DNA from: JACCZX01 sp963824935
GTDB taxonomy: Bacteria; Pseudomonadota; Gammaproteobacteria; Burkholderiales; Burkholderiaceae_F
Reading direction: 5' to 3'
Length of the DNA: 64,000 nt
Assembly: GCA_963824935.1 (NCBI GenBank)
Contig: CAWGRF010000020.1
Location: forward strand, 1-64,000
The translations under genes were made by a program, and so were the position numbers. This document shows, piece after piece, positions 1 to 9,620 of this stretch. The notes beneath the pieces were generated by a model that made no database searches, was not told the origin of the DNA, and was given only the letters and a program-made list of their open reading frames with translations. Position 1 is the first letter of the stretch. Each line of letters starts with the position of its first letter.

Positions 1-1879
1 CGCCAATGTGCTTCTTCAAGAAGCGCTCCATCGCCTCGTAGAACTCAAAGCGGTTCTCCTCGTTTTGGAAGCCATGGCCTTCGTTGTCCTTCACGATGTA
101 CTCGACTTCGACGCCGCGCTTTTTCATCGCCTCGACCATCTGGTCACTTTCGGCCTTTGCGACACGAGGATCCTTGGCGCCTTGGGCGATTAGCAACGGC
201 GCCTTGATTTTCTCGGCGCTGAACACCGGCGATGCGGCCTTGAGCAGTGCCTCGTCCTTCTCCATGTCCCCGATCATCTCGGACATCATCTCCAGGAATG
301 GCTTCCAGTACGGCGGGACCGACTTCATGAACGTCATCAGGTTCGACACTCCAACGTAGTCCACCCCCGCCGCGTAGAGGTCCGGCGTGAATGCGAGTCC
401 TGCGAGTGTCGTGTATCCACCGTAGCTGCCACCGTAGATGGCAACCTTCTTCGGATTGGCGATGCCCTCCTTGATCAGCCACTGCACGCCGTCTGTTACG
501 TCGTCCTGCATCTTGCGTCCCCACTGCTTGAACGAAGCCTCCCAAAACTGGCGGCCGTACCCAGTGGAACCGCGAAAGTTCATCTGCAGCACTGCGTAGC
601 CGCGATTCGCGAGAAACTGCACCTCAGGATTGAAGCCCCACGCGTCGCGAAACCACGGGCCACCATGAGGATTCACAACGACAGGAAGGTTCTTCGGCGC
701 CACTCCTTTCGGGAGTGTCAGATACCCATGAATCGTCAAGCCATCGCGTGACTTGTATTGAATGGGCTTCATGTCGGCGAGCTCGCCCTCCGGCAACCAG
801 GGTGAAACGTCGGCGAGCAAATCAAGTTTCTTCGTCTGTTTGTCATAGAGATAACGCTTACCGCGCGTTTTGTCGCTAAACGCGGCGACGATGAATTTAT
901 CTTCGGCTCGGTTCGCGGAGGTAAACGCAAGTTCGTAGCCGGGGAGCTTCGCCTGGACGTCGCGCCACATCTCCTCCGATTCCTTATCGAGAAACTTGCG
1001 TTCGGTTTTCCACGTCACCCAGCTCGCGTTGGTCAGTACCTTGCGCTTTCTTGAATAGTTGAGACCGGTTACGTCAACATCTGCGTGTTCGACCAACAGC
1101 TCACCCTCCTTTGCGCTGACCGGGTCAAACACGAAGATCGCAGTCTTGTCGCGGCCCCGGTTTGATGCCACGTAGAGCTTGCGATTGTCGAACGTGAAGA
1201 ACAGCGGCGAAACCGCTTCCTTGAAATTGGTGGTAAGAACCGGCTTGAACTGTTCTTCCTCTTTCTCGCGGTACAGAAGCGATGTGTTCACTCCGTCCGT
1301 GGTGATCGCGACGCGCAGTTTCCCGTCGTGGTCCGTTCTCCATCCGGTGATGTTCCCCGGATTCTGGGCGATCAGTTTTTCGTCGCCCGTATTCACGTTC
1401 ACTCGAAACACGTCGAATACCTTCGCGTCGCGGCGGTTGTGAGCGACGATGATGTGTTCGTCATCGTCGATGAGCCCATCCACCACGTTCGCTTTTACTT
1501 TTTCGCCGGGCGTCAGGTCCTTTAGCCCCTCACCCTTGCGGTCCACACTCACGATGTGAAAGTTCTCGTCACCGCCAAAGTCCTTGCCATAGATCAGGCG
1601 GTTCGAGCCCTTCCACCCAAAGCCCGCGATGTCGCGCGCGGTTTCCGCCGTAACGCGAGTCACCGGACCACCGGCAAGCGGCCGCACGTGAATGTTCCGG
1701 CGCGATTGCCACGGCGCAAGCCAGGCAAGGTACTGACCGTCAGGGGAAATGGCGTGACCCGCCTGATCGGGGTTCTTGAAGAAATCTCGCAGCGGGACTT
1801 GCTTGGCGGGTTGCGCCTGGACGCCGGAGGCGGCAGCGACAAGGCTCAAGGCAATGAACAAGATTCTTGGCAAATTCAT
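1..1879 (-). CDS. S9 family (prolyl oligopeptidase-type) serine peptidase, 3' end outside window
   Basis: About 626 residues are visible from the ATG at 1879, which has a good ribosome site (AAGGAG, 6 bases upstream). A short hydrophobic Ala-rich N-terminus looks like a signal peptide, so the enzyme is probably exported. The first ~400 residues match the beta-propeller part of S9 peptidases; the alpha/beta-hydrolase part follows, with the family motif PVVVNPHGGP. The catalytic triad is visible: Ser about residue 485 in GGSYGGY, Asp about 570 in AKDPR, and His about 602 in NEGHGF. The coding sequence stays open to the window edge, so only the last residues are missing. Expected activity is hydrolysis of short peptides. 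The family assignment is firm; the substrate is unknown. Confidence 0.9.
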   Translation of the reverse strand, partial: MNLPRILFIALSLVAAASGVQAQPAKQVPLRDFFKNPDQAGHAISPDGQYLAWLAPWQSRRNIHVRPLAGGPVTRVTAETARDIAGFGWKGSNRLIYGKDFGGDENFHIVSVDRKGEGLKDLTPGEKVKANVVDGLIDDDEHIIVAHNRRDAKVFDVFRVNVNTGDEKLIAQNPGNITGWRTDHDGKLRVAITTDGVNTSLLYREKEEEQFKPVLTTNFKEAVSPLFFTFDNRKLYVASNRGRDKTAIFVFDPVSAKEGELLVEHADVDVTGLNYSRKRKVLTNASWVTWKTERKFLDKESEEMWRDVQAKLPGYELAFTSANRAEDKFIVAAFSDKTRGKRYLYDKQTKKLDLLADVSPWLPEGELADMKPIQYKSRDGLTIHGYLTLPKGVAPKNLPVVVNPHGGPWFRDAWGFNPEVQFLANRGYAVLQMNFRGSTGYGRQFWEASFKQWGRKMQDDVTDGVQWLIKEGIANPKKVAIYGGSYGGYTTLAGLAFTPDLYAAGVDYVGVSNLMTFMKSVPPYWKPFLEMMSEMIGDMEKDEALLKAASPVFSAEKIKAPLLIAQGAKDPRVAKAESDQMVEAMKKRGVEVEYIVKDNEGHGFQNEENRFEFYEAMERFLKKHIG

Positions 1880-2111
1880 AAGGGCTCCTTGGGACGGCGG
1901 AAACGATACTAGAAGCGGTTGCAGCACTTCGTCAGCCCTTAGCGACGAACTGCAGAATTGCCGGAGCGAGATGTAAGTCGGAGCGCACGGCGTACCCACC
2001 GGCGGCCGCTTGAGTCGCTCACCTCCGCCAAGAAAGACGCTGCAGGGCAGCGCTTGGTGTGTGTAACCTTATCGAGAGAGCAAAGTACTTGCGCACACAC
2101 CGGGAGTTCCC

Positions 2112-2492
2112 ATGATTCATGCGATGAACCATTTCACTGTTCTGACCGATGATCTGGACAAGACCCTCGAGTTCTATGTGGACATGCTCGGGTTGACTCC
2201 GGGTGCGCGGCCGGAGCTCGGATTTCCAGGCGCCTGGCTGTACGCCGACGGCCAGGCCGTGCTGCATATCATCGCCGGGCGCGCGCTTCCGGCGCAGCGC
2301 GCAGGCGTGCTGGACCACATGGCGTTTTCGGCGTCGAACCTTCCGACCGTCAAATCGAAGCTCGATGCCCGCCGCATACCGTATGACTTGCGCAGGCAGC
2401 GTGGATCGAACACGTGGCAACTGTTCTGCCACGACCCCAACGGTGCGAAGGTCGAACTGGATTTCGATCCGGCGGAGTCCGCGGGTCCGTGA
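2112..2492 (+). CDS. VOC (glyoxalase/bleomycin-resistance) family protein
   Basis: A 126-residue protein with one beta-alpha-beta-beta-beta vicinal-oxygen-chelate module pair: MNHFTVLTDDLDKTLEFY at the N-terminus and HDPNGAKVELDF near the C-terminus, the usual positions of metal-ligand residues (His about 6, Glu near the end). The start at 2112 has GGGAG six bases upstream; an internal Met four codons later is an alternative. The gene stands alone between a peptidase and the liv operon. VOC proteins include glyoxalases, dioxygenases and resistance proteins, and the short sequence does not decide which. Confidence 0.8.
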   Translation: MIHAMNHFTVLTDDLDKTLEFYVDMLGLTPGARPELGFPGAWLYADGQAVLHIIAGRALPAQRAGVLDHMAFSASNLPTVKSKLDARRIPYDLRRQRGSNTWQLFCHDPNGAKVELDFDPAESAGP

Positions 2493-2814
2493 GCTTGAAC
2501 TCGGCGAGAGGCGTATCGAGCGCAGCCGCCAGCCGCTGCTGTCGCGACGTTGTCTCAATTCGAGATGTTTTTCTTTCTCCCTCCACCACCAGAGAACGCT
2601 CACGCGCAAGCGTTTGGTGTAGCTGCACTGCCTTGGGCGTCGTCGAGGAGCGGAGCGTCGGCGGGAGCTTTTAAGGGCCTGCCTGTCTGAGCGCAGCGAG
2701 TTTGCAGGCCCGCCCGCTGGCGCGAGTACCGCAGAGCAGGCACGAAGTGCCCGACGCCTCAGGCAGCGCAGCTACGCCAAGCGCTTGCGCGCTGCGACTG
2801 CAACGAACGCTGTC
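2493..2814. other. Intergenic region with a short inverted repeat
   Basis: No convincing gene is seen here. An 8-base inverted repeat, GGGCCTGC at 2675-2682 and GCAGGCCC at 2704-2711, lies in a stretch rich in short GC repeats. It could act as a weak transcription end or be a remnant of a chromosomal repeat. Confidence 0.4.
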
Positions 2815-3534
2815 TTACGCCGCTTCTCCCAAATACGCCTCACGCACCTTCGGGTCGCTCAGCAGCGACTTCGCATTGCCGCTCAACGTGATCAGCCCTG
2901 ATTCCATCACGTAGCCTCGATGCGCGGCTTCGAGGGCGAGGCGGGCATTCTGCTCAACCAGCAGCATCGGCACCTTCCGTTCCGCGACCGAGCGAATCAC
3001 GTCGAACACCTTCTCGACCATCATCGGTGAAAGACCCATCGAGGGCTCGTCGAGCAGCAGCAGCTTGGGCTGGCTCATCAGTGAGCGCGCCATCGCGAGC
3101 ATTTGCTGTTCTCCGCCCGACAAGGTGCCGGCGAGTTGCTTTGCGCGTTCCTTCAAGCGCGGAAAGATTGTGAACATTTGTTCGATGTCGCGCCGAACGC
3201 CGTCGGCATCCTTGCGCACGAAGGCACCCATCTGAAGATTTTCGGTGACGCTCATGCGTGCGAACACGCCGCGGCCCTCGGGCACCATCGTCAGGCCCTT
3301 TGCGAGCAACTGAAATGGCGCTGCCCCTTTCGTGGAAACGCCCAAGTAGTCGACTTCACCGCTCCAGGCTTGCGTGCCGGTGATTGCCTTCAGCGTCGTC
3401 GTCTTGCCCGCACCATTGGCACCGATCAACGTCACGAGCTCGCCGGCGCGCACTTCGAGATCGACGCCCTTGACGGCCTGAATTCCTCCGTAGGCAACAC
3501 GAAGGCCCGATACGCGAAGGACGACATCAGTCAC
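2815..3534 (-). CDS. livF: Branched-chain amino acid ABC transporter, ATP-binding protein LivF
   Basis: This is the second ATPase of the LIV transporter, which sits on the cytoplasmic face and powers uptake. Walker A GANGAGKTT is at about residue 35, the signature LSGGEQQ about 140, and Walker B LLLLDEPSMGL just after. I chose the GTG at 3534 because it overlaps the livG stop as GTGA and gives 239 residues, the usual LivF length; an upstream in-frame start would add a non-conserved tail. It is the last gene of livKHMGF. Family and role are secure; ligand range (Leu/Ile/Val or other amides) is not visible. Confidence 0.93.
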   Translation of the reverse strand: MTDVVLRVSGLRVAYGGIQAVKGVDLEVRAGELVTLIGANGAGKTTTLKAITGTQAWSGEVDYLGVSTKGAAPFQLLAKGLTMVPEGRGVFARMSVTENLQMGAFVRKDADGVRRDIEQMFTIFPRLKERAKQLAGTLSGGEQQMLAMARSLMSQPKLLLLDEPSMGLSPMMVEKVFDVIRSVAERKVPMLLVEQNARLALEAAHRGYVMESGLITLSGNAKSLLSDPKVREAYLGEAA

Positions 3535-4325
3535 GTCGACCCCTTCGTCGCGACGTCGGTATGTGCGGCGCCGAGATACGCCTCGATGACCGCGCGACTG
3601 CGCTGCACTTCGGCCGGCGTGCCGACCGCGATCGTCTTGCCGTAGTCGAGCACGGTCACTCGATCGCACAGGCCGAGCACGAGCTTTACGTCGTGCTCGA
3701 TCAGCAAAATGGTTACGCCATCGCGACTGATCGCCACGAGCAGCGCGCGCAGCGCCAGTTTTTCGGTGGCGTTCATGCCAGCCGCTGGCTCGTCGAGCGC
3801 CAGCAGCTTCGGTTCGGTCGCCAGCGCGCGCGCGATTTCGAGCCGGCGTTGATCGCCGTAAGCGAGGGTGCGCGCTTGATAGTCGGCGTACTTCGCAATG
3901 CCGACATAGTCGAGTAACTCGAGCGAGCGCTGTTTGATGCCGCGCTCTTCGGCGACGGTGGCTCGCGTTCGCAGAATTGCACCCAGCGCTGTGGCCTTGG
4001 TGCGTACATGGCGCCCCACCATCACGTTTTCGAGCGCCGTCATGTCCGGGAACAATCTGATGTTCTGAAACGTGCGCGCGATGCCGGCCGCCGCCACCTT
4101 GTGTACGTCGTGCGGTGAGTACGACGCGCCATCGAGTTCGAATTCGCCGGAATCCGGTGCGTACAGACCGGTTACGACATTGAAAAATGTGGTCTTGCCG
4201 GCGCCGTTCGGGCCAATCAACCCATAGATCTGCCCGCGCACGATTTCGACACCGACATCGGAGAGCGCCTGCAGTCCGCCGAAGCGTTTGTTGACGCCTG
4301 CCACGCGAAGAACGACGTCGGACAT
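3531..4325 (-). CDS. livG: Branched-chain amino acid ABC transporter, ATP-binding protein LivG
   Basis: A 264-residue ABC ATPase with Walker A GPNGAGKTT near residue 39, the signature YGDQRRLEIARAL and Walker B LLALDEPAAGMN. The last motif, with NPTE-like residues after it, is typical of LivG as opposed to LivF. It pairs with LivF to drive the LivHM permease. The stop overlaps the livF start by four bases and livM ends 7 bases upstream, so the genes are translationally linked. Confidence 0.94.
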   Translation of the reverse strand: MSDVVLRVAGVNKRFGGLQALSDVGVEIVRGQIYGLIGPNGAGKTTFFNVVTGLYAPDSGEFELDGASYSPHDVHKVAAAGIARTFQNIRLFPDMTALENVMVGRHVRTKATALGAILRTRATVAEERGIKQRSLELLDYVGIAKYADYQARTLAYGDQRRLEIARALATEPKLLALDEPAAGMNATEKLALRALLVAISRDGVTILLIEHDVKLVLGLCDRVTVLDYGKTIAVGTPAEVQRSRAVIEAYLGAAHTDVATKGST

Positions 4326-4332
4326 TCTGGTG

Positions 4333-5466
4333 CTAGGCCGTGAGGCGCGAATGCCGGCTCACTACCGGGTTGATGCCGTGCTCGGGCGCGGGCCACAGGC
4401 CCTTGGGTCGATACAGCATCACCAGCACCAAGGCGAGCCCGTACAGCATCATGCGCAAGACTTCGGCTTCGACGATGACATTGCCGAACAAGGCCATCTG
4501 CACGGGAGTAACGGTATGACGCAGCAGTTCCGGAAACAGCGCGAGCAGCACTGCGCCGAGGATGACTCCCGGAACATGGCCGAGGCCTCCGAGCACGACC
4601 ATCGCCAGCACAATGATCGATTCGTTCAACACAAACGATTCCGGCGACACGAAACCCTGAAAGGCCGAGAACATCGCGCCGGAGACACCGCCGAACGTCG
4701 CTCCGAGCGCAAACGCGAGCAGTTTCACGTTGCGCACGTTGATGCCCATCGCCTTCGCTGCGATCTCGTCTTCGCGAATCGCCATCCAAGCGCGACCGAG
4801 CCGCGAGTTCTGCAGGCGCACGCAGACCACGATCGTGATGATCGTCAGCACGAGAAAGAGGTAGTAGTACAGGTACACCGACGGCACTTCGAGACCGAAG
4901 ATGTTCTGCGGTCGAGCGAAGCTGACACCGGCGATTCGCACCGGATCGATCAGCGTGATGCCCTGCGGGCCATTGGTGATATTGAGCGGCGCGTTCAGAT
5001 TGTTCAGGAAGATTCGGATCAGCTCGCCGAAGCCCAGCGTCACGATCGCGAGGTAGTCGCCACGCAACTTCAGCACCGGCGCACCGAGCAGAATGCCGAA
5101 CAGTGCGGCGATACCCGCGCTCAATGGGATGACTAACCAGATCGAAATGTGCAGGCCACTCGGAAACGCCTGCGCAATCCATGCGAAGTTTTGCGTCAAC
5201 TGTGGCGATGCGAGCAGCGCATACGTATACGCGCCGACCGCATAAAACGCGATATAGCCGAGATCAAGCAGGCCGGCGAATCCAACGACGATGTTCAGCC
5301 CCATCGCCAGCATGATGTACAGCAGCATGAAAGCAAGCGCACGAACCCACGCGTTGCCAAACCAGCCGGCGGCGTAGGGAAGTGCAAGTAACGCGGCCGC
5401 AACAACGAAGGTGGCGATCCACGCTGCCGTGGGGTTGTTGCGCAGCTGCGGAAAGATAGAAGTCAC
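4333..5466 (-). CDS. livM: Branched-chain amino acid ABC transporter permease LivM
   Basis: An inner-membrane permease of 377 residues with about ten hydrophobic segments and the conserved GDYLAIVTLGFGE loop (EAA-like contact with the ATPase) at about residue 160. The GTG at 5466 lies six bases after the livH stop and gives the normal LivM length. The reading frame runs on from the N-terminal part of livH because livH carries a frameshift, so a naive gene caller would fuse livH and livM into one 689-residue chimera; the two are separate genes. Confidence 0.9.
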   Translation of the reverse strand: MTSIFPQLRNNPTAAWIATFVVAAALLALPYAAGWFGNAWVRALAFMLLYIMLAMGLNIVVGFAGLLDLGYIAFYAVGAYTYALLASPQLTQNFAWIAQAFPSGLHISIWLVIPLSAGIAALFGILLGAPVLKLRGDYLAIVTLGFGELIRIFLNNLNAPLNITNGPQGITLIDPVRIAGVSFARPQNIFGLEVPSVYLYYYLFLVLTIITIVVCVRLQNSRLGRAWMAIREDEIAAKAMGINVRNVKLLAFALGATFGGVSGAMFSAFQGFVSPESFVLNESIIVLAMVVLGGLGHVPGVILGAVLLALFPELLRHTVTPVQMALFGNVIVEAEVLRMMLYGLALVLVMLYRPKGLWPAPEHGINPVVSRHSRLTA

Positions 5467-5471
5467 AGCGG

Positions 5472-6402
5472 TTAGGCGCGGTCCGCGACCCGTTCGCCCA
5501 GCAGACCGGAGGGACGAAAGATCAGAACGCCGACCAGGATCAGGAATGCAAATACATCCTGGTAGTGGCTCCCGAACACGCCGTCGGTCAAGTCGCCGAT
5601 GTACCCGGCGCCGAGTGCCTCGATCAGGCCGAGCAGCAGGCCGCCGATCATCGCGCCCGGCACGTTGCCGATTCCGCCAAGCACCGCGGCGGTAAACGCC
5701 TTGAGCCCCGGCAAAAATCCCATGTAGAAGTGGGCAACGCCGTAAGTGGTTGCGAGCATCACCCCGGCCAGTGCGGCCAGCGCAGCGCCGATGGCAAACG
5801 TCGCCGCGATCACGAAATTGGGATTGACCCCCATCAGGCTCGCGACCCTGCGGGTTCTCTGCCGTCGCGCGCATCGCGCGGCCGAGCCGAGTGCGATTGA
5901 CCAGCAGCATCAGACCGATCATCACGAGGGCTGACAACCCGATCACCGCGATCTTGGTCTGAGTCACCGTGGCGCCGAAGAGATCGATCGGAGCGTTCGA
6001 TATCAGCTGCGGATACGTCAGAAAGTTGCGCCCCCACACCAGCATCGCGATTGTCTGGATCACGATCGACACACCGATCGCAGTAATCAGCGGCGCAAGA
6101 CGCGGTGCGTTACGCAACGGTCGATACGCAACGCGCTCGATTACGAGGCTTAGCACGACGCACACCGGGATCGCCGCGAGCAGCGCGCCCAGCAGAATGA
6201 ACCAGCCAGGCACACCCGGAAACATCGATTGCAGCAGCAGCGCGGTGGTCAGCGACGTCAGCGCGCCGACGGTCATCACGTCGCCGTGCGCGAAATTGAT
6301 CAGATTCAGAATTCCATAGACCATCGTGTAGCCGAGCGCGATCAGCGAATACATGCTGCCCAGCACCAGGCCGTTGATGACTTGCTGGATGAATGTTTCC
6401 AT
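5472..6402 (-). CDS. livH: Branched-chain amino acid ABC transporter permease LivH (frameshifted as read)
   Basis: The N-terminal half (METFIQQVINGLVLG..., start 6402) and the C-terminal half (MGVNPNFVIAATFAIG... to RPSGLLGERV) are both excellent LivH matches but lie in different frames. The break is at about 5846-5848, where CAGGG replaces the CAGG needed for ...AENPQ-VASLMGVNP. Removing one base restores a ~309-residue permease. A base-calling error in a G run is the simplest reading; a real inactivating mutation is possible but less likely, since both halves are fully conserved. Partner of LivM in the membrane channel. Confidence 0.88.
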
Positions 6403-6428
6403 GGCGACCGAGAATCGTATCAGCGCCC

Positions 6429-6459
6429 AAAAAAAACGGCACCAAAAATGGTGCCGTTT
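6429..6459 (-). terminator. Rho-independent terminator between livK and livH
   Basis: On the minus strand an 11-base stem, AAACGGCACCA/TGGTGCCGTTT, with a 4-base loop is followed by eight T residues. It lies directly after the livK stop and before livHMGF. This arrangement usually leaves a high amount of binding-protein mRNA with partial read-through into the permease and ATPase genes. Confidence 0.85.
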
Positions 6460-6477
6460 GGTTTACATCGGACGTTA

Positions 6478-7674
6478 CTAGCGAACTGTCGAGACGTACT
6501 CCATCTTGCCGTCTTTGATCTTGAACATCGAGATCGCTCCGTCTTTGACGTCGCCCTTTTCATCGAACGCAACGGTGCCGGTCAGTCCGTCGTACTTGGT
6601 TGCGGGCATCGCCGCGGTGATCGAGGCACGATCAGCCTTGCCGGCGCGCTTGATCGCATCGGCGACTACATACACCGCATCGTATGAATAAGGCGAGTAG
6701 ACCTGAACGTCGGCGTTGAACCGCTTCTTGTAATTGGCGACGAACGCAGTGCCCTTGGCGAGCTTCTCGACCGCCTCGCCCGCTTGCGAGCAGTGCAGGA
6801 TGCCCGCCGCGTCGCCGGCTAGTTTGATGAACTCGGGCGAGCACACGCCGTCACCTGCCAGCAGGGTCGACTTGACGCCGAGCTGCATCATTTGCTTGGC
6901 CATCGGGCCAGCGGTGGCGTCCATTCCGCCGTACATCACGACGTCTGGCTTGGCGGCGCGCACCTTCGTCAAAATGGCGTTGAAGTCCGTCGCCTTGTCG
7001 TTGGTGAACTCGCGCGCGACGACCTTCATGCCCTTTTGTTTGGCGACGCGCTCGACCACGTCGGCCAGGCCCTGGCCGTAGGCAGTGCGGTCATCGACGA
7101 TCGCAATCGTTTTAGCTTTCAAGGCGTCGGCTGCGTAGTTGGCGAGCACTCCGCCCTGCTGATTGTCGTTCGCGACGACGCGGTAGGTGGTCTTGAAACC
7201 CTGCTCGGTCAGCTTCGGGTTCGTGGCGGACGGCGAAATCTGCGTCATGTTGGCGTCCGAATAAATCTTGGACGCCGGAATCGATGTGCCGGAGTTCAAA
7301 TGGCCGACCACGGCGACTGCGCCCGAGTCGACGATTTTTTGCGCAGCCAGTGTGCCTTCCTTCGGGTCGGCCTTGTCGTCCTCGGCAACGAGCTCGAGCT
7401 TGAAGGTCTTGTCGCCGACTTTCAGTCCGCCGGCGGCGTTGATTTCCTCAATGGCCATTCGCGCGCCGTTTTCATTGTCCTTGCCCAGGTGCGCAATGCC
7501 GCCGGTCAAGGGTGCCACGTGACCAATCTTGAGGATGTCTGCGGCGGGGGCGGGCGCTGCCTTTTCAGGCGCAGCGGCAGTCTTGGGCGCCGGCGCTTCC
7601 TGACGCCCGCAAGCAGTCAGCGCCATCGCGGCGGCAATCGCCACGGGTGCAAATTTGATGAATTGTTGATTCAT
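6478..7674 (-). CDS. livK: Branched-chain amino acid ABC transporter substrate-binding lipoprotein
   Basis: A 398-residue periplasmic binding protein. The N-terminus has a lipoprotein signal with lipobox LTAC (Cys about residue 22), followed by a Pro/Ala-rich linker and then the leucine-binding fold starting at ILKIGHVAPLTGG. Start 7674 has GGAG upstream. It is the first gene of the liv operon and is separated from livH by a terminator. Peripla_BP_6-type proteins bind branched-chain amino acids, but some bind amides or aromatic compounds, so the ligand is inferred from family and operon only. Confidence 0.92.
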   Translation of the reverse strand: MNQQFIKFAPVAIAAAMALTACGRQEAPAPKTAAAPEKAAPAPAADILKIGHVAPLTGGIAHLGKDNENGARMAIEEINAAGGLKVGDKTFKLELVAEDDKADPKEGTLAAQKIVDSGAVAVVGHLNSGTSIPASKIYSDANMTQISPSATNPKLTEQGFKTTYRVVANDNQQGGVLANYAADALKAKTIAIVDDRTAYGQGLADVVERVAKQKGMKVVAREFTNDKATDFNAILTKVRAAKPDVVMYGGMDATAGPMAKQMMQLGVKSTLLAGDGVCSPEFIKLAGDAAGILHCSQAGEAVEKLAKGTAFVANYKKRFNADVQVYSPYSYDAVYVVADAIKRAGKADRASITAAMPATKYDGLTGTVAFDEKGDVKDGAISMFKIKDGKMEYVSTVR

Positions 7675-7877
7675 TGAAGTTTTCTCCTCGGCTTGAATGG
7701 TTGTTTACCGACGTGTCGCCCGCAGCGCCAGACGAGCAGGGAGGGCTTGGCCGACGAACGACGGAATTGTACCCACGGCTGAAAGCACGGCAAGCGAGCT
7801 CCCGGCTAGGGACAAACGCGGACACGTGCCCGGTTCGTACACTGGCGGTTCATCTCAGGCTTCAATGAGGAGTTGCG

Positions 7878-9134
7878 GTGCGCGTGCTGGTTCTCGGCGC
7901 CGGTGTCATCGGCGTGACTTGTGCCTGGTTTTTGCGCGAGGCCGGACACCAGGTCACGGTGATCGAACGGCAATCGGGCGCAGCGCGCGAGACGAGCTTT
8001 GCCAACGGCGGCCAGATTTCGGTCAGTCACGCGGAGCCGTGGGCGAATCCGGCCGCTCCGCGCAAGATTCTGAAGTGGCTGGGGCGCGAAGACGCACCGC
8101 TGCTGTTTCGGCCGCGACTGGATGCGGCTCAATGGGCGTGGGGGTTGGCATTCCTACGCGAATGCTGGCCCGGGCGGGCAGCGGACAACACGCGAAAATT
8201 GGTCGCACTGGCGCTCTACAGTCGCGGTCTGCTGAAGCAGCTGCGCGCGGCACTGGCGCTTGACTATGCGTGCGTCGAGCGCGGCATCTTGCACTTCTAT
8301 ACCGACCAAGCGGACTTTGAAGTTGCACGTCGATCGGCGGCCCTGATGCGCGCGCTGGGGTGCGAACGACGATCGATCTCGGCGGACGAAGCGATTGCAC
8401 TCGAACCGGCGCTGGCATCGATGCGAGACCGCATCGTCGGCGCCGATTACTGCGCCGAAGACGAATCGGGCGACGCCCACGCTTATACGGTGCAGTTGGC
8501 CGAACACTGCGCGCGGCGCGGCGTCGAGTTTCTTTTCAACACCACCGCGAACCGTGTGCTGGTTGAAAACGGCAGATGTACAGGAGTCGATGCGTTGCGC
8601 GCCGATGGTTCGACGGCACGTCTGCCGGCAGACGCTGCCGTCGCATGCCTCGGTGTCAGCACGCGCGCGCTGGCTGCGCCGCTCGGAATTCAACTGCAGA
8701 TAGCTCCGGCGAAGGGATACTCGGCCACGTTCGACGTGATCGATGCCGACCGCTCACCGACCGTCAGCCTGACCGACGATGAGTACAAGCTCGTATTCTC
8801 GCGGTTCGGTGGCCGCCTCAGAGTCGCAGGCACGGTTGAACTGGGCGGCGCCGGACTTGAGCTCAGCCCGGCGCGCTGCGCCGCGTTGACCCGGCGCACA
8901 CAAGCACTGTTTCCGGGCGCGTGCGATTTTTCTCAGCCGCGTTACTGGGCGGGTCTGCGGCCGCTGACGCCGTCGAATGTGCCCTATCTGGGTGCGAGCC
9001 GCATTGGCGGCCTGTACTTGAACACCGGCCATGGAACGCTCGGCTGGACAATGGCCGCAGGCAGCGGGCAACTGATCGCCGATCTGATCAGTGGCCGCAC
9101 GACCGCAGTGCCGCTGCCGTCGATCGTGGCGTAG
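7878..9134 (+). CDS. dadA: D-amino-acid dehydrogenase (DadA-type FAD oxidoreductase)
   Basis: A 418-residue DAO-fold flavoprotein. The FAD-binding Rossmann motif GAGVIG is at residues 7-12, the DadA signature ETSFANGGQIS is at about 38-48, and the C-terminal FAD motif LGWTMAAGSG is at about 395. It oxidatively deaminates D-amino acids to 2-oxo acids at the inner membrane, passing electrons to quinone. The GTG start has GAGGAG seven bases upstream. It is divergent from livK, so amino acid uptake and D-amino acid catabolism sit back to back. DadA is the best name, although related D-amino-acid oxidases share these motifs. Confidence 0.88.
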   Translation: MRVLVLGAGVIGVTCAWFLREAGHQVTVIERQSGAARETSFANGGQISVSHAEPWANPAAPRKILKWLGREDAPLLFRPRLDAAQWAWGLAFLRECWPGRAADNTRKLVALALYSRGLLKQLRAALALDYACVERGILHFYTDQADFEVARRSAALMRALGCERRSISADEAIALEPALASMRDRIVGADYCAEDESGDAHAYTVQLAEHCARRGVEFLFNTTANRVLVENGRCTGVDALRADGSTARLPADAAVACLGVSTRALAAPLGIQLQIAPAKGYSATFDVIDADRSPTVSLTDDEYKLVFSRFGGRLRVAGTVELGGAGLELSPARCAALTRRTQALFPGACDFSQPRYWAGLRPLTPSNVPYLGASRIGGLYLNTGHGTLGWTMAAGSGQLIADLISGRTTAVPLPSIVA

Positions 9135-9149
9135 GCCTGCGCAACAAAA

Positions 9150-9171
9150 AGGGCGCACTAATGCGCCCTTC
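9150..9171. terminator. Bidirectional terminator between dadA and a cytochrome c gene
   Basis: A 9-base stem AAGGGCGCA/TGCGCCCTT with a 4-base loop lies between two convergent genes. A-rich sequence precedes it and a short T-rich run follows, so it can end transcription from both sides. Confidence 0.75.
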
Positions 9172-9189
9172 GTTTGCATCGGAGCCGAG

Positions 9190-9507
9190 TTACATCGACA
9201 GCACCCATTTGGCCAGCGTCTGCGCTTCCGCTTCGTTGACTTGCGGATTGGCCGGCATTGGAATCTGGCCCCAGACACCGACACCGCCTTCACGAATCTT
9301 TTTAGCCAGTGTGGCCTGCGCGTTCTTGTCGGCTTTGTACTTTGCAGCGATGTCGCGGTACGACGGTCCGACCAGCTTTTTGTCGGCGGCATGGCACGCC
9401 AGACAGTTCTTTTGCTTGGCCAGGTCGGCGCTGGCAAATGCCGGCGCCGCGATCGTCAGCAGGCCGCACGCACCAACCAACGCGGCTACTGCCAGTTGCT
9501 TCCTCAT
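9190..9507 (-). CDS. Small class I cytochrome c
   Basis: A 105-residue exported monoheme cytochrome: a Sec signal peptide (about 22 residues ending AFA), then the heme site CLACH and a distal Met in a QIPMPANP loop near residue 84. Cytochromes of this c551/c5 type carry electrons in the periplasm between respiratory complexes and terminal oxidases or reductases. The start at 9507 is preceded by GGAG; an upstream in-frame Met would add a non-signal extension and is rejected. It is transcribed toward dadA and is not in an operon. Confidence 0.9.
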   Translation of the reverse strand: MRKQLAVAALVGACGLLTIAAPAFASADLAKQKNCLACHAADKKLVGPSYRDIAAKYKADKNAQATLAKKIREGGVGVWGQIPMPANPQVNEAEAQTLAKWVLSM

Positions 9508-9620
9508 GGATAACTCCGTTTGTCGATCCCCGCCTGCAGTTCGGCCCTCAGTTCGGCCCGCCAGTTCGGCGAACCGGCCCATTTGGGGCTTCAAGTCTAA
9601 CGGCAAAGTCTCCGACCGGT

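Noticed and set aside
4333..6402. A single 689-residue LivH-LivM fusion protein
   Set aside because: The middle ~110 residues are out-of-frame LivH sequence; the true LivH C-terminus is in another frame and livM has its own GTG start at 5466.
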